Source of the DNA: Myxococcales bacterium
GTDB taxonomy: Bacteria > Myxococcota_A > Polyangia > Polyangiales > Polyangiaceae
Length of the DNA: 64,000 bases
Direction of reading: 5' to 3'
Assembly (NCBI GenBank): GCA_016794345.1
Contig: JAEUKE010000070.1
Coordinates: forward strand, 1-64,000
Shown here: in pieces, positions 1-7,953 of the stretch
Position numbering within the stretch: the stretch's first letter is position 1
Layout of the letters: each line of letters begins with the position of its first letter
The notes under the pieces: generated by a model
Databases searched by the model: none
Told to the model about the DNA's origin: nothing
Seen by the model: the letters and a program-made list of their open reading frames with translations, nothing else
Translations under genes and position numbers: made by a program

Positions 1-149
1 CCGTTGGTGCCGGCGATGTGGAGCACGGCGAGGTCCCGGTGGGGATCGCCCAGGGCCCGGGAAGCGGCCAGGGTGCGTTCCAACCCGAGCACCATGCCGC
101 GATGTCCGCGGCCGACGAGCTCCTCGAGCAGCGTGTCGAGCGCCTTCAC
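1..149 (-). CDS. folC: Folylpolyglutamate/dihydrofolate synthase, N-terminal fragment
   Basis: This is the first 49 residues of a FolC-type ligase, cut by the window edge. FolC adds glutamate to folates (and in bifunctional forms makes dihydrofolate) in the cytoplasm. The stretch GMVLGLERTLAASRALG followed by HIAGTNG is the family's N-terminal signature, ending where the P-loop (AGTNGKGS in the family) begins. The GTG at 149 is the first possible start after an in-frame stop at 168-170, and about 45-55 residues before the P-loop is normal for the family. It lies 18 bp downstream of a lipoprotein gene on the same strand. No strong ribosome binding site is visible. Confidence 0.8.
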   Translation of the reverse strand, partial: MKALDTLLEELVGRGHRGMVLGLERTLAASRALGDPHRDLAVLHIAGTN

Positions 150-167
150 GGCGTCTGCACTACCACG

Positions 168-875
168 TCAGCAGCCGGTTCCGTCGAACGTGATGGTGGT
201 GGTCGCCGAGTAGTCGGCGGTGCTGGGCCCGTCGACCGAGGCGTCGACGTCGAGCGTGCCGGCCGTGGGGCAGCCGCCGGCGTTGAAGGTGATGCCGTTC
301 ATGTCGAGCGTGGACTCCCACGTGGTCCCGTAGCCCGAGCTCTGCACCGAGCCGTCCGTCCCGACGGTGCCGTCGATCGTGGTGTCGGTCACGGTCACGT
401 CCATCGTCAGGTGGAAGTCGTAGGTCGCGGTGCCGGCGCTGCCCGTGTACGTGAGGTCGGCGACGACGTGGCCTCCGCCCCAGGAGATGCTTCCGTCGAT
501 CGTGAAGGGGTTCACGTAGGCGTCGTCGGAGCAGCCGACGAACGTGCACTGCGTGTCGGTGCAGTCGCAGGTGCCCACCTGGACGGCCTGCTTGGCCTGC
601 CCCTCCGACTGCGGGCCCGCTTGGCCGGCGGGCTGGACGAGGCCGAGCGCGGAGGTGCCGAGGCTCGCGAGCTGGTAGGCCGCAGCGAGACCGTCACCCG
701 AGATGGCCGTCTTGGAGCCGGTGATGGTCTGCGTCGCATTGCCCTGGGCCGCGGCCTCGTTGACCTGGCCGTTGGACTGCGCGCCACCGCCGTCGCCCTC
801 GCTCTCGCTGTCGTCGCCGCAAGCAAAAGCCACCGAAGAGAGGAGCACCACTGCCAAGCCGATCCTACGATTCAT
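168..875 (-). CDS. Small predicted lipoprotein of unknown function
   Basis: A 235-residue protein with a typical lipoprotein signal peptide: MNRR, a hydrophobic run, then the lipobox AFAC with Cys19. The mature part starts with an acidic, Gly-rich stretch (to about residue 50). A small Cys cluster (TCDCTDTQCTFVGC, about residues 102-115) follows, and then a Thr/Gly-rich half that looks like beta-strands and ends in Cys. The Asp-rich stretch after Cys19 and the signal peptide place it at the cell envelope, probably on the outer membrane. No family was recognised. It is divergent from the transporter gene that starts at 1025; the 149 bp between them should hold both promoters. Confidence 0.7.
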   Translation of the reverse strand: MNRRIGLAVVLLSSVAFACGDDSESEGDGGGAQSNGQVNEAAAQGNATQTITGSKTAISGDGLAAAYQLASLGTSALGLVQPAGQAGPQSEGQAKQAVQVGTCDCTDTQCTFVGCSDDAYVNPFTIDGSISWGGGHVVADLTYTGSAGTATYDFHLTMDVTVTDTTIDGTVGTDGSVQSSGYGTTWESTLDMNGITFNAGGCPTAGTLDVDASVDGPSTADYSATTTITFDGTGC

Positions 876-1024
876 GAACGTCTCCTTGAGCGAGCGAAAA
901 GTGCTCGCAGCTCAACCTTCCACGTTAGATCGAGAGGCCGGGGGAGCGGAAGCTGCTTGGCTCGCGGCTTCGCCTCACGAACGTCCGATGCGACGCACCG
1001 GCAGCGACGAAGTAGGATGCGCCG

Positions 1025-2224
1025 GTGCACCGGCTCGTCGCCCTCGCGCTCCTCTACTTCGCGCAGGGGCTGCCCTTCGGCTTCTTCTCCCACGCGGTGC
1101 CGACGCTCATCAACCGCGAGCACCCCCCCGAGATAGCGGGATTGTCATCTTTGCTCGCGATCCCGTGGGGGCTCAAGTTTCTCTGGGCGCCTTGGGTCGA
1201 TCGGGTCGAGGGAGGCCGCCTCGGCAGGCGCCGCGCGATCATCTTCCCGCTGCAGGCGCTGACCGTCGCGGCGCTCCTGCTGCTCGGCTCGCTCGACGTG
1301 TCGAGCCAGCGCCTGACGCCGCTCCTCTTCGGGTTCGTGCTCGTGAGCTTCCTCAGCGCGACGCAGGACATCGCCGCGGACGGCCTCACCATCGATCTGC
1401 TCGACGCCTCCGAGCGCGAGCGCGGCGGTGCGATCCAGACGGGCGCGTACCGGCTCGGCATGATCGCCGGCGGCGGCGGCATGCTCTACTTGGCCGACGA
1501 CGTCGGCTTCCACGCCGCGTTTTACCTCATGGCCCTCTCCGTCGGCGCGTCCACCTTGCCGCTGTTCTTCTTGCGCGAGCCGCCGCGGGCGCGAGCGGTT
1601 CGCGCAGCCCTGACGCCCGCGTGGAGCATGCTCACGAGCTTCGCGAAGCGGGAGGACTTCCGCGCCATCCTCCTCTTGCTCGTGTCGTTCAAGCTCGGCG
1701 ACGCCCTCGCCGCCGGGATGGTGACGCGGTGGTTCGTGAAGCAGGGCCTCTCCACCGCGGAGATCGCGCTCACGCGCGGCCTCGTCGGCGGCGTCGCCGC
1801 CGTCGGCGGCGCGATCGCCGGGGCAGCGCTCGCGACGCGGCTGGGAAGGCGACGCGCGCTCGTCGTCTGCGCGGCGCTGCAGTCGGCGGCGATCTTGCTC
1901 TACGCGGTGCTGGCGCTCGGCGTGAAGGCGCCTCTGCCGCTCGGCGCCTACCACGCGGCCTCGGTCGTGGAGCACGCGTTCGGCGGCGCGGCGACAGCCG
2001 CCCTCTTCGGCCGGATGATGGACCTCTGTCGCGACGAGTCGCGCGCCACCGACTACACGGTGCAGGCTTGCCTGCTGGTCCTGGTGACGGGAGTCGGCCT
2101 CGTCGCGAGCGGGTTCATCACCGGGCAGATCGGGCTCGGCGGGCTCTTCGCGATCGCCGCCGTCGTGGGGCTCGCCGCGCCGTTCGGCGCGGCGCGCAGG
2201 TTTCCGGAGGAGAGACGCGCATGA
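1025..2224 (+). CDS. MFS transporter of the AmpG/PAT type
   Basis: A 399-residue inner-membrane protein with about 12 hydrophobic segments. The N-terminus (YFAQGLPFGFF, then LLAIPWGLKFLWAPWVDR) matches the AmpG/PAT branch of the major facilitator superfamily, whose members import muropeptides or acyl-CoA-like substrates. The stretch SATQDIAADG is also typical of AmpG relatives. The start is a GTG at 1025. The stop overlaps the ATG of the next gene by 4 bases (ATGA), so the two are probably translated together. The substrate cannot be told from sequence; a role in cell-wall recycling is a family-based guess. Confidence 0.82.
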   Translation: MHRLVALALLYFAQGLPFGFFSHAVPTLINREHPPEIAGLSSLLAIPWGLKFLWAPWVDRVEGGRLGRRRAIIFPLQALTVAALLLLGSLDVSSQRLTPLLFGFVLVSFLSATQDIAADGLTIDLLDASERERGGAIQTGAYRLGMIAGGGGMLYLADDVGFHAAFYLMALSVGASTLPLFFLREPPRARAVRAALTPAWSMLTSFAKREDFRAILLLLVSFKLGDALAAGMVTRWFVKQGLSTAEIALTRGLVGGVAAVGGAIAGAALATRLGRRRALVVCAALQSAAILLYAVLALGVKAPLPLGAYHAASVVEHAFGGAATAALFGRMMDLCRDESRATDYTVQACLLVLVTGVGLVASGFITGQIGLGGLFAIAAVVGLAAPFGAARRFPEERRA

Positions 2225-3396
2225 AGGCTGAAGACTCGGAGGACCGCATCGCCATCCTCGCTCGACGCGCGGCGCTCGTGGCCGGCGCGCTGGCGAGCGT
2301 CGGGCTGGCCAGGCGGGCCGAGGCGATGCCACAGGACGGTCCGGCGATCGCGAAGGACTGCCGGCCTCGTACGCCGAGCGAGGCCGAGCTCGACGAGGCG
2401 CGGCGCCTCGTCGACGAGGCGAGGTCCTCCGCCGACGCTTCGACACGCATCTCCATCCTGGCGCGCGCGTACGCCCTCGCGCCGCGCGCGGGCCTGGCTG
2501 CCCTTTTGTCGCAGGCACACGAGCAGGCCGACGATCTCGACTCGGCGTTCGCGATCCTGGCGGAGGAGCTTGCTTGCGGAGGCGCAAACCCGGAGCTCGA
2601 GCGGATGCGCGGAGAGCTCGACGCGAGGACGGCTCGCATCCGGTTCTTCGGGCAGGGAGCGCGGGTGACGCGCATCTTCATCGACGGCCGCGAGCGCTCG
2701 GCGGCGCGCGCGACGGAGGGGCTGCGCGTCAGGCCGGGGGTCCACTCGCTCCGTCTGGTGACCGACCAGGGCGCCGAGAGCACGCGTGAGGTCGAGGTGA
2801 GCGCCGGGCGCATGGTGGACGTCCCGATCGAAGCTCCGCCTCCCGTGCCCTGCCTGTCGATGCTGCCCCCCGAGGAGGAGCGACCGAGAGAGGACCCGTA
2901 CGCCCTCGAGATCGGCTTCTTGCCCGCAGTGAACGTCACCGGCGGCGAACCCTGGATCGTGCAGGGCGGCGGAGGTCTGCGGATCGCCATCGCGGCGCGC
3001 GTGGCGAGAGACGTCTGGTTCGCGGGCGACCTCTTCTGGATCCTCACCGTGGGGGACGACGTCACGAGCGGGACGGCGGGCACGGTGGCGCAGCTGACGT
3101 GGTACCCCAACGGGGTCATCGGTTTCGGGGCCGGCTTCGCCGGCGCGCTCGGGGAGAGCTCGGTGCCGGGCGCGAAAGATCCCGACGACGCGCCGCAGGA
3201 AGGGCTCTTCGGTCCGGTCGCTGTCCCGTTGAGCGTCATCGCCGGCGAATACGCGAAGGTCGAGCTGCGTGTGCCCTTTTTCTTCGGCGCGACCTACTTT
3301 GGCACGCCGGAGCACGACCTGCGGTTTCAGCAGATCTTGCCGCACCTCTCGGCTTCGTTCGTCTTCTCCGAGCACATCCTCGGGCGCGCGTTCTAA
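2221..3396 (+). CDS. TPR-like protein with PEGA-type stretch and outer-membrane-like C-terminus
   Basis: A 391-residue exported protein. The N-terminus (AALVAGALASVGLARRAEA) looks like a signal peptide with a preceding Arg pair. Residues about 50-130 are alpha-helical and TPR-like, with repeated Glu/Ala/Leu helices. The stretch around residues 145-200 (INVERTED-type Thr/Val strands, IFIDGRERSA, PGVHSLRLV) resembles a PEGA domain. The C-terminal half (from about 225) alternates Gly/aromatic strands (EIGFLPAVNVTGG to SFVFSEHILGRAF) as in small outer-membrane barrels. It overlaps the AmpG-like gene by 4 bases, so it may serve the same envelope process. Domain calls are by eye; function is unknown. 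Confidence 0.65.
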   Translation: MKAEDSEDRIAILARRAALVAGALASVGLARRAEAMPQDGPAIAKDCRPRTPSEAELDEARRLVDEARSSADASTRISILARAYALAPRAGLAALLSQAHEQADDLDSAFAILAEELACGGANPELERMRGELDARTARIRFFGQGARVTRIFIDGRERSAARATEGLRVRPGVHSLRLVTDQGAESTREVEVSAGRMVDVPIEAPPPVPCLSMLPPEEERPREDPYALEIGFLPAVNVTGGEPWIVQGGGGLRIAIAARVARDVWFAGDLFWILTVGDDVTSGTAGTVAQLTWYPNGVIGFGAGFAGALGESSVPGAKDPDDAPQEGLFGPVAVPLSVIAGEYAKVELRVPFFFGATYFGTPEHDLRFQQILPHLSASFVFSEHILGRAF

Positions 3397-3404
3397 GAGG
3401 GTGC

Positions 3405-4175
3405 TCAGACGGCGCGGCCCTGCGCACCGTCGACGACGATGCTGGTGCCGGTGATCCAGCTCGCCTTGTCGGAGGCCGCGAAGACCACCACGTTTGCGAT
3501 CTCCTCGGGCGAGCCGAAGCGCCCCCACGGAAGCTCGTCCGCGATCATCTTGTCGATGCGGGCCGGGTCCGCCTTGCGGCGGCGATCCCACGAGCCCCCG
3601 GGGAACATCGTCGAGCCGGGCGCGACGGCGACGACGCGCACGCGACGCTTCGCGAGGTCCACCCCCATCTCCTTCGTGAGCGAGGCGAGCGCGCCCTTGG
3701 CTGCGGTGTAGGGCGCGCTGGTGCAGTACTCCAGCCCGCAGATCGACGTCACGTTGATGATGACACCACCGTTCTTCTTTTCGAAGTGCGGGAGCGCGGC
3801 CTGGCTCGCCCAGACGGCGGACATCAGGTTCAGGTCGACCGATCGCGCCCACGCGTCGGCGTCGGCGGCGTCGAAGGGGCCGACGCCCAGGCTGCCGCCT
3901 GCGTTGTTGACGAGCACGTCGAGGCCGCCGAACGCCAGAGCCGCTTCGTCCACCGCGCGGGCGGCTCCTTCGCGCGTGGCCACGTCCACCACGACGCCGC
4001 GCGCCGTACCCCCGGCGGCGACGATCTCGCGCACGACCTCGTCCACCCCGTCCTGGCCGCGCGCGGCGAGCAGCACCTTGGCCCCCTCCGCCGCGAGGCC
4101 GAGCGCGATTGCGCGCCCGATGCCTCGGCTCCCTCCGGTGACGAGCGCTGCTTTGTTCGATAGCCCGAGATCCAT
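3405..4175 (-). CDS. Short-chain dehydrogenase/reductase (SDR)
   Basis: A 256-residue cytoplasmic NAD(P)-dependent oxidoreductase of the classical SDR family. It shows the cofactor motif TGGSRGIG near residue 14, the structural NNAGG, the catalytic Ser in NVTSICG, and the YTAAK motif (Tyr and Lys of the active site). The C-terminal WITGTSIVVDGA is also standard. The start chosen at 4175 gives MDLGLSNKAALVTGG, the usual length before the glycine motif. It follows the fibro-slime lipoprotein on the same strand by 5 bp and ends convergent to the gene at 2221. The substrate is not predictable. Confidence 0.88.
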   Translation of the reverse strand: MDLGLSNKAALVTGGSRGIGRAIALGLAAEGAKVLLAARGQDGVDEVVREIVAAGGTARGVVVDVATREGAARAVDEAALAFGGLDVLVNNAGGSLGVGPFDAADADAWARSVDLNLMSAVWASQAALPHFEKKNGGVIINVTSICGLEYCTSAPYTAAKGALASLTKEMGVDLAKRRVRVVAVAPGSTMFPGGSWDRRRKADPARIDKMIADELPWGRFGSPEEIANVVVFAASDKASWITGTSIVVDGAQGRAV

Positions 4176-4180
4176 GCCCC

Positions 4181-5023
4181 TCAGTACACGATGGGCGCGC
4201 AGTTCGAAAACTCGAGCGACGACTCGATGTGGAAGTTCGAGGCGCTCGTGTGGCGCTCGGCGTGGAAGAGATCGAGCGGGTACGTCTCCCCCACCGTGAT
4301 GCCGAGCTCGGCCGCGCGCGCGTCGAGATCGATTGTCTCGCTGAGCGCCTGGTGCAGCCCGCCGAGATCGATGGCCAGCTTGCCGTTGATGAACACCCAG
4401 AGGTCGTCGTCCCCCGTGAAGGTGAAGACCTCCCCACCTTTGTAGGCGAACTCCATGTGGAGCTCGAACGTGAAGTGGAAGTTGTGCTCGCGCCCTTCGT
4501 TGCCGAAGCCTTGATCGTCGATCGGGAAAAACGCGGAGTTGTCGTAGACGAGCGAGCCGTCCTGCGAGATCGTCGGGACGATCGTGAATGGGATCGAGAC
4601 GTTCACCCCGGGCACGTCGCGGTACCACTGGTCGAACTCGGCGGGGCCGGTCGTGTAGATCGTCGATCCGGAGTGCGCGTAGACGGGCTTGTGATCGGCG
4701 CCGAGCGTCGGCTCCACGATGCCGTCGAGGCCGTCGCCTCCGAAGGTCTCGAAGTCGGGGTGCCCGACGCCGTCCTCGTAGGCGCGGAAGTCGCGGACGA
4801 CGCCGGTGAGGTTCGGGTTGCAGCTTCCGCCGCCGCTCCCGGTCGTGGTCTGGCTGCCGGTCGTGAAGCCGTTGCCGGTCGAGCTACCGCTGTCCCCGGC
4901 GCCGGCGCTTAAGCCCGCCCCCGCTCCGGCGGTTCCGTCGTCGTCGGAGCCGTCATCGCAGCCGGCCGACAGGTTGACCATCGTGAGCATGGCGCAGAGC
5001 GTCGAGAGCTGAAGGCGAGTCAT
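4181..5023 (-). CDS. Fibro-slime domain lipoprotein
   Basis: A 280-residue predicted lipoprotein with lipobox SAGC (Cys22), then a Gly/Ser/Thr linker to about residue 70. The rest is a fibro-slime domain: an early VVRDF motif, and the strongly conserved block FTFTGDDDLWVFINGKLA followed by DLGGLH. Proteins with this domain were named after slime-mould and Fibrobacter surface proteins and share a PA14-like sugar-binding fold. It is likely surface-exposed and may bind polysaccharide; that is family-based inference. It is divergent from the DUF2752 gene and 5 bp upstream of the SDR, though a functional link to the SDR is not obvious. Confidence 0.85.
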   Translation of the reverse strand: MTRLQLSTLCAMLTMVNLSAGCDDGSDDDGTAGAGAGLSAGAGDSGSSTGNGFTTGSQTTTGSGGGSCNPNLTGVVRDFRAYEDGVGHPDFETFGGDGLDGIVEPTLGADHKPVYAHSGSTIYTTGPAEFDQWYRDVPGVNVSIPFTIVPTISQDGSLVYDNSAFFPIDDQGFGNEGREHNFHFTFELHMEFAYKGGEVFTFTGDDDLWVFINGKLAIDLGGLHQALSETIDLDARAAELGITVGETYPLDLFHAERHTSASNFHIESSLEFSNCAPIVY

Positions 5024-5140
5024 GGGAGCCTCCCGGGTTCGGGGACCTCAGGCTAACCCGACCCAAGGCGGTCTGACCACCCTCGAAAGCGGTCCGGGTG
5101 CCTTGCCGAGCTCTGATCGAGTGGCAATCGTGTTTCGTCC

Positions 5141-5500
5141 ATGGCGCGCGGCGGGGTCTCGGGGCTGTCGATGCGCGCGCGGCTGGGCGTGAGCGCGGCC
5201 GTCTTCCTCGCGACCATCACGGTGCTGTTCATTTCGTTCGCGGTCACACCGGAGGACATCGAGAGCGGTCGCGTCGTGCTCTCGCCCACCTGCCACTTCA
5301 AGTTGGTCTTCGGCCGCGAGTGCTGGACGTGCGGAATGACCCGCGCCTTCACGGCCCTGAGCCACGGCCGTCTGACGGACGCGCTCGCTTACAACCGCGG
5401 CGCACCGCTTCTTTATGGCTTGGCTTGGCTCGCGGGCGTGGGCGCGGCGGCGAGCCTCGCTCGCGTCGCGTTCGGAAAAACCAGGAGAGCAAACGCATGA
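5141..5500 (+). CDS. DUF2752 membrane protein
   Basis: A 119-residue membrane protein. The centre carries the DUF2752 hallmark: a first Cys in SPTCHFK, then CWTCGMTRAFTAL and HGRLTDALAYN, with a transmembrane segment before (about residues 16-36) and another after. The Cys-x-x-Cys-Gly pair is conserved in the family, whose role is unknown. The start at 5141 is an ATG; an ATG 30 bases later would also give a plausible protein. Its stop overlaps the start of the next gene by 4 bases, and both encode small membrane proteins, so they probably act or are made together. Confidence 0.85.
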   Translation: MARGGVSGLSMRARLGVSAAVFLATITVLFISFAVTPEDIESGRVVLSPTCHFKLVFGRECWTCGMTRAFTALSHGRLTDALAYNRGAPLLYGLAWLAGVGAAASLARVAFGKTRRANA

Positions 5501-5940
5501 ACGACGGCACTGGCGGCTGGGGACAGAACGGAAGCGGCGGGTCGGGAGGCGGCTACGGTCCACCTCCAGCCGGTGGGTTCGGCGCACCACCGGCCGGCGG
5601 CTACGGCGCGCCGCCGCCGGGTGGGTACGGCCCCAACCCGTACGCGGCGCCCGGTCCGATGCCCGTGGGCCAGCGGACGGACCCGATGGCCTCCGTCGCG
5701 ATGGCGCTGGGCCTGGCCAGCGTGGTGGGCAGCTTCTGCTGCTCGTTCTTCGGCATCCCGCTCTCGTTCGCTGCTGTCACGGTGGGCCTGCTGTCGCTGT
5801 CGAACATCAACAAGCGCCCCCTCGAGCTCACCGGCAGGGGCATGGCCATCACCGGCATCGCGACCGGCTCGCTCGGGATCATCCTCTTGATCCTGATGAT
5901 CGTGATCGGCTTCGGCGGCAGCTTCCTGCGCCACCTCTGA
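5497..5940 (+). CDS. DUF4190-type membrane protein with Gly/Pro-rich N-terminus
   Basis: A 147-residue protein. The first 55 residues are a low-complexity Gly-Gly-Tyr-Gly-Pro/Ala-Pro repeat (units such as PPAGGFGAPPAGGYGAPP). Two transmembrane segments follow (about 68-98 and 118-142), separated by a short polar loop with the sequence GRGMAITGIATG. This layout is typical of DUF4190 proteins, which often sit beside DUF2752 genes. The repeat is probably a flexible cytoplasmic tail. Translation is coupled to the preceding gene through the ATGA overlap. The biochemical role of the family is unknown. Confidence 0.8.
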   Translation: MNDGTGGWGQNGSGGSGGGYGPPPAGGFGAPPAGGYGAPPPGGYGPNPYAAPGPMPVGQRTDPMASVAMALGLASVVGSFCCSFFGIPLSFAAVTVGLLSLSNINKRPLELTGRGMAITGIATGSLGIILLILMIVIGFGGSFLRHL

Positions 5941-5950
5941 GCGTTGGTGA

Positions 5951-6421
5951 TCAGGCGCGCTTCCGCCGAGCTGGGCGGAGCGCGTCGGCAGGGACGAGGA
6001 GGCCGGCGAGCGTCGGTCCGGAGTCGGCGATCACGTCCGCGAGCGTGTAGCGATCCAACGTGGAAAGGAACGCGGCGAGCGCCTCGCCGAGCGCGCCGCC
6101 GAGGGCACACACCGAGGTGATGGGGCACGCGGAACCTTTCCCTGCGAAGCACTCCACGAGGTCCAGATCGGGCTCGACCTTCTTGACGACCTGACCGATG
6201 CGAATGTCCGCGGGGGACTTCGCGAGCGCCAGACCACCGTTGCGGCCCGGCGCGATCACGATGTAGCCCGCGCGCTTGAGCGTGTGCGCGACGCGCACGA
6301 GGTGATGCTTCGAGATGCCGTACGCCTCGCCGATCTCGGCGGTCGTGACGGCGGCGTCGGGACGAACTGCCAGGTACACCAGCATCCGCAGGGCGTAGTC
6401 GGCGTGGAGCGTGAGGCGCAT
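5951..6421 (-). CDS. nsrR: Rrf2-family nitric-oxide-sensing repressor
   Basis: A 156-residue Rrf2-type repressor. The start at 6421 gives MRLTLHADYALRML, the normal NsrR N-terminus; longer starts would run into the reductase gene. A winged helix-turn-helix (about residues 25-65, with GISKHHLVRVAHTL) precedes the cluster-binding loop with Cys91, Cys99 and Cys105. Asp8 is also present, the fourth ligand described for the [4Fe-4S] cluster of Streptomyces NsrR. NsrR represses NO-detoxification genes until NO attacks the cluster. It is the last gene of a globin-reductase-nsrR operon whose promoter has an NsrR-like operator, so it should regulate itself. Confidence 0.88.
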   Translation of the reverse strand: MRLTLHADYALRMLVYLAVRPDAAVTTAEIGEAYGISKHHLVRVAHTLKRAGYIVIAPGRNGGLALAKSPADIRIGQVVKKVEPDLDLVECFAGKGSACPITSVCALGGALGEALAAFLSTLDRYTLADVIADSGPTLAGLLVPADALRPARRKRA

Positions 6422-6461
6422 CGACGAAGCTCCACCAATAGACGAAAGCGGCGCCGCGCGC

Positions 6462-7421
6462 TCAGCCGGCCGACGAGGGGACGAACGCGTCACCGGAGAT
6501 GTCCCAGAGAGACGCGCCGGCGAGGTAGATGCGCTTCTTCATCTTCGCGACCATGTCGGGCGCGCCGCACAAGAAGACGCGCGCGCGCGCGGGCTTCGGG
6601 ACATGGCGGAGCACCACGTCGTCGATGCTGCCCTCCTCGATCTCGCCGCGCCCGCCTCGGAGCACACACGGAACGAACCGAAGGTTGGGGGTCGCGCGGG
6701 CGAGCGCCGCTAGCTCCGCTGTGAGGTAGAGGCCGTCGGGCTCGACGGCGCCGTGGAAGAGCCAGATCTGCCCCATGTGGCCGTGCTCGATCGCGTCGTG
6801 CAGGATCCCCCAGAGGGGCGCGAGCCCCGTGCCCGTGCCCGCGAGCACGAGCACGCGCGACAGGTCGTCGGGGACGTAGAAGCAGGAGCCAAACGGTCCT
6901 GTCACGTCGACTGCCGCACCTGTGCTCGCCGGGTCGCACAGAAAAGGGCTCAGCGCGCCGCCGTCGATGCGACGGACATGGAGCTCGATCGTGGAGCCGC
7001 GCATCGCCGCGATCGAGTAGCTCCGCGCGAGCGGCCCCCGGCGGACGCTGACGTACTGGCCCGCGACCCCTTCGAGCGGCGCCTCGAGCTCCACCACGAC
7101 CTTGGCCACGCTCGATGAGAGAGCCTCGACCGAAGCGAGACGGCCGGCGACGAGGAGGCCCTCGTCCGCCGGCCTCACGATCATCGGCTCGGTGGGCCGG
7201 CACTGGCACGCCAGAAAACACCCACGCGCCTTGAGCGCGACGCTCAAGCCGACCTGCGCCGGCTCGGGTACCGCGCCCGACTCCGCGCGGAGCAGGCAAG
7301 CGCCGCACGCGCCAGCGCGGCACGCGTGAGGGATCTCCTCCCCCGCTGCGAGCAACCCGTCGAGGACCGTCTGCCCCGGCGTGAGCTCGTGTGTCTGCCC
7401 ACCGAACGAGATCTTCGTCAT
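6462..7421 (-). CDS. 2Fe-2S ferredoxin-NAD(P) reductase, partner of the truncated globin
   Basis: A 319-residue three-domain electron-transfer flavoprotein. Residues 1-85 are a plant-type [2Fe-2S] ferredoxin domain with Cys34, Cys39, Cys42 and Cys72. About 90-185 is the FAD-binding barrel (ARSYSIAA motif). About 190-310 is the NAD(P)-binding domain (VLVLAGTGTGLAPL, then CGAPDMV near the end). This is the order seen in phenol/toluate-monooxygenase-type reductases. The gene starts 1 base after the globin stop and is followed by nsrR, so the likely job is to pass electrons from NAD(P)H to the globin haem for NO dioxygenation. That role is inferred from context. Confidence 0.87.
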   Translation of the reverse strand: MTKISFGGQTHELTPGQTVLDGLLAAGEEIPHACRAGACGACLLRAESGAVPEPAQVGLSVALKARGCFLACQCRPTEPMIVRPADEGLLVAGRLASVEALSSSVAKVVVELEAPLEGVAGQYVSVRRGPLARSYSIAAMRGSTIELHVRRIDGGALSPFLCDPASTGAAVDVTGPFGSCFYVPDDLSRVLVLAGTGTGLAPLWGILHDAIEHGHMGQIWLFHGAVEPDGLYLTAELAALARATPNLRFVPCVLRGGRGEIEEGSIDDVVLRHVPKPARARVFLCGAPDMVAKMKKRIYLAGASLWDISGDAFVPSSAG

Positions 7422-7422
7422 C

Positions 7423-7794
7423 TCAGCGCCCGAGCACGTCGTTGCGGACCGACTCTGCGACCGCGGCGACCTCCGCGATCTTCTCGGAGGGGACGCCGAG
7501 ATCGGCCAGCGTCGCGCCGAGGTTCTCCACCACGGCGTCGAAATGCGAGTCGTTCAGGCCCTTCAGCACGAGGTTCGCGTGCGCGGCGCGCATGTCCTTG
7601 CCGGTGTAGGCGTTGGGACCACCAAACACCATCGTCAGGAAGGCCTTCTGCTTGGCGGCCTGCCTGGCCATGTCCACGCCGTCGAAGAACTTCGCGATTC
7701 GTTCGTCCGCGAGAACCTTGCGGTAGAAAATGTCGACCGCCGCGTCCATCGCCGGGGCACCACCGAGCTGCTCGTAGATCGTGCTCACTGTCAT
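7423..7794 (-). CDS. Group 1 truncated haemoglobin
   Basis: A 123-residue truncated globin of the trHbN type. It has the N-terminal IYEQLGG, the B10 Tyr (Tyr24, in DIFYRKVLAD), the GGP turn followed by YTGKDM, and the proximal haem His (His72, in RAAHANLVL). trHbN proteins convert NO plus O2 to nitrate. The ATG at 7794 is preceded by a strong AAAGGAG Shine-Dalgarno sequence and gives the standard MTVSTIYEQ start. An NsrR-like operator lies 33 bp upstream. It leads a three-gene operon with its presumed reductase and NsrR, a split counterpart of flavohaemoglobin Hmp. Confidence 0.92.
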   Translation of the reverse strand: MTVSTIYEQLGGAPAMDAAVDIFYRKVLADERIAKFFDGVDMARQAAKQKAFLTMVFGGPNAYTGKDMRAAHANLVLKGLNDSHFDAVVENLGATLADLGVPSEKIAEVAAVAESVRNDVLGR

Positions 7795-7826
7795 CTCCTT
7801 TGCAGGCCCAGCGCAGCGCCGAGCCA

Positions 7827-7849
7827 AACATGCATGTCGAATGCAGCTT
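7827..7849 (-). promoter_or_regulatory. Predicted NsrR operator of the globin operon
   Basis: The 23 bases form an inverted repeat with half-sites TGCAT (7831-7835) and ATGCA (7841-7845) separated by 5 bases and flanked by AA and TT. This spacing and base pattern equal the published E. coli NsrR consensus (AAGATGCAT-TTN-AAATGCATCTT in palindromic form); I count 18 of its 22 specified positions. It sits 33 bp upstream of the globin ATG. A TTGACT (-35-like) lies at 7876-7881 on the same strand, which would put the operator at or just after the transcription start. The -10 is not convincing. Confidence 0.75.
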
Positions 7850-7953
7850 TGACGGCTACGCAGACCGAGGACTTAAGTCAATGACGGGACCGTACTCTTC
7901 CGTTGCGTAACGCGCTCCTCGGCCACCATCCAATCAAGCCGAAGCCGGTGGAT

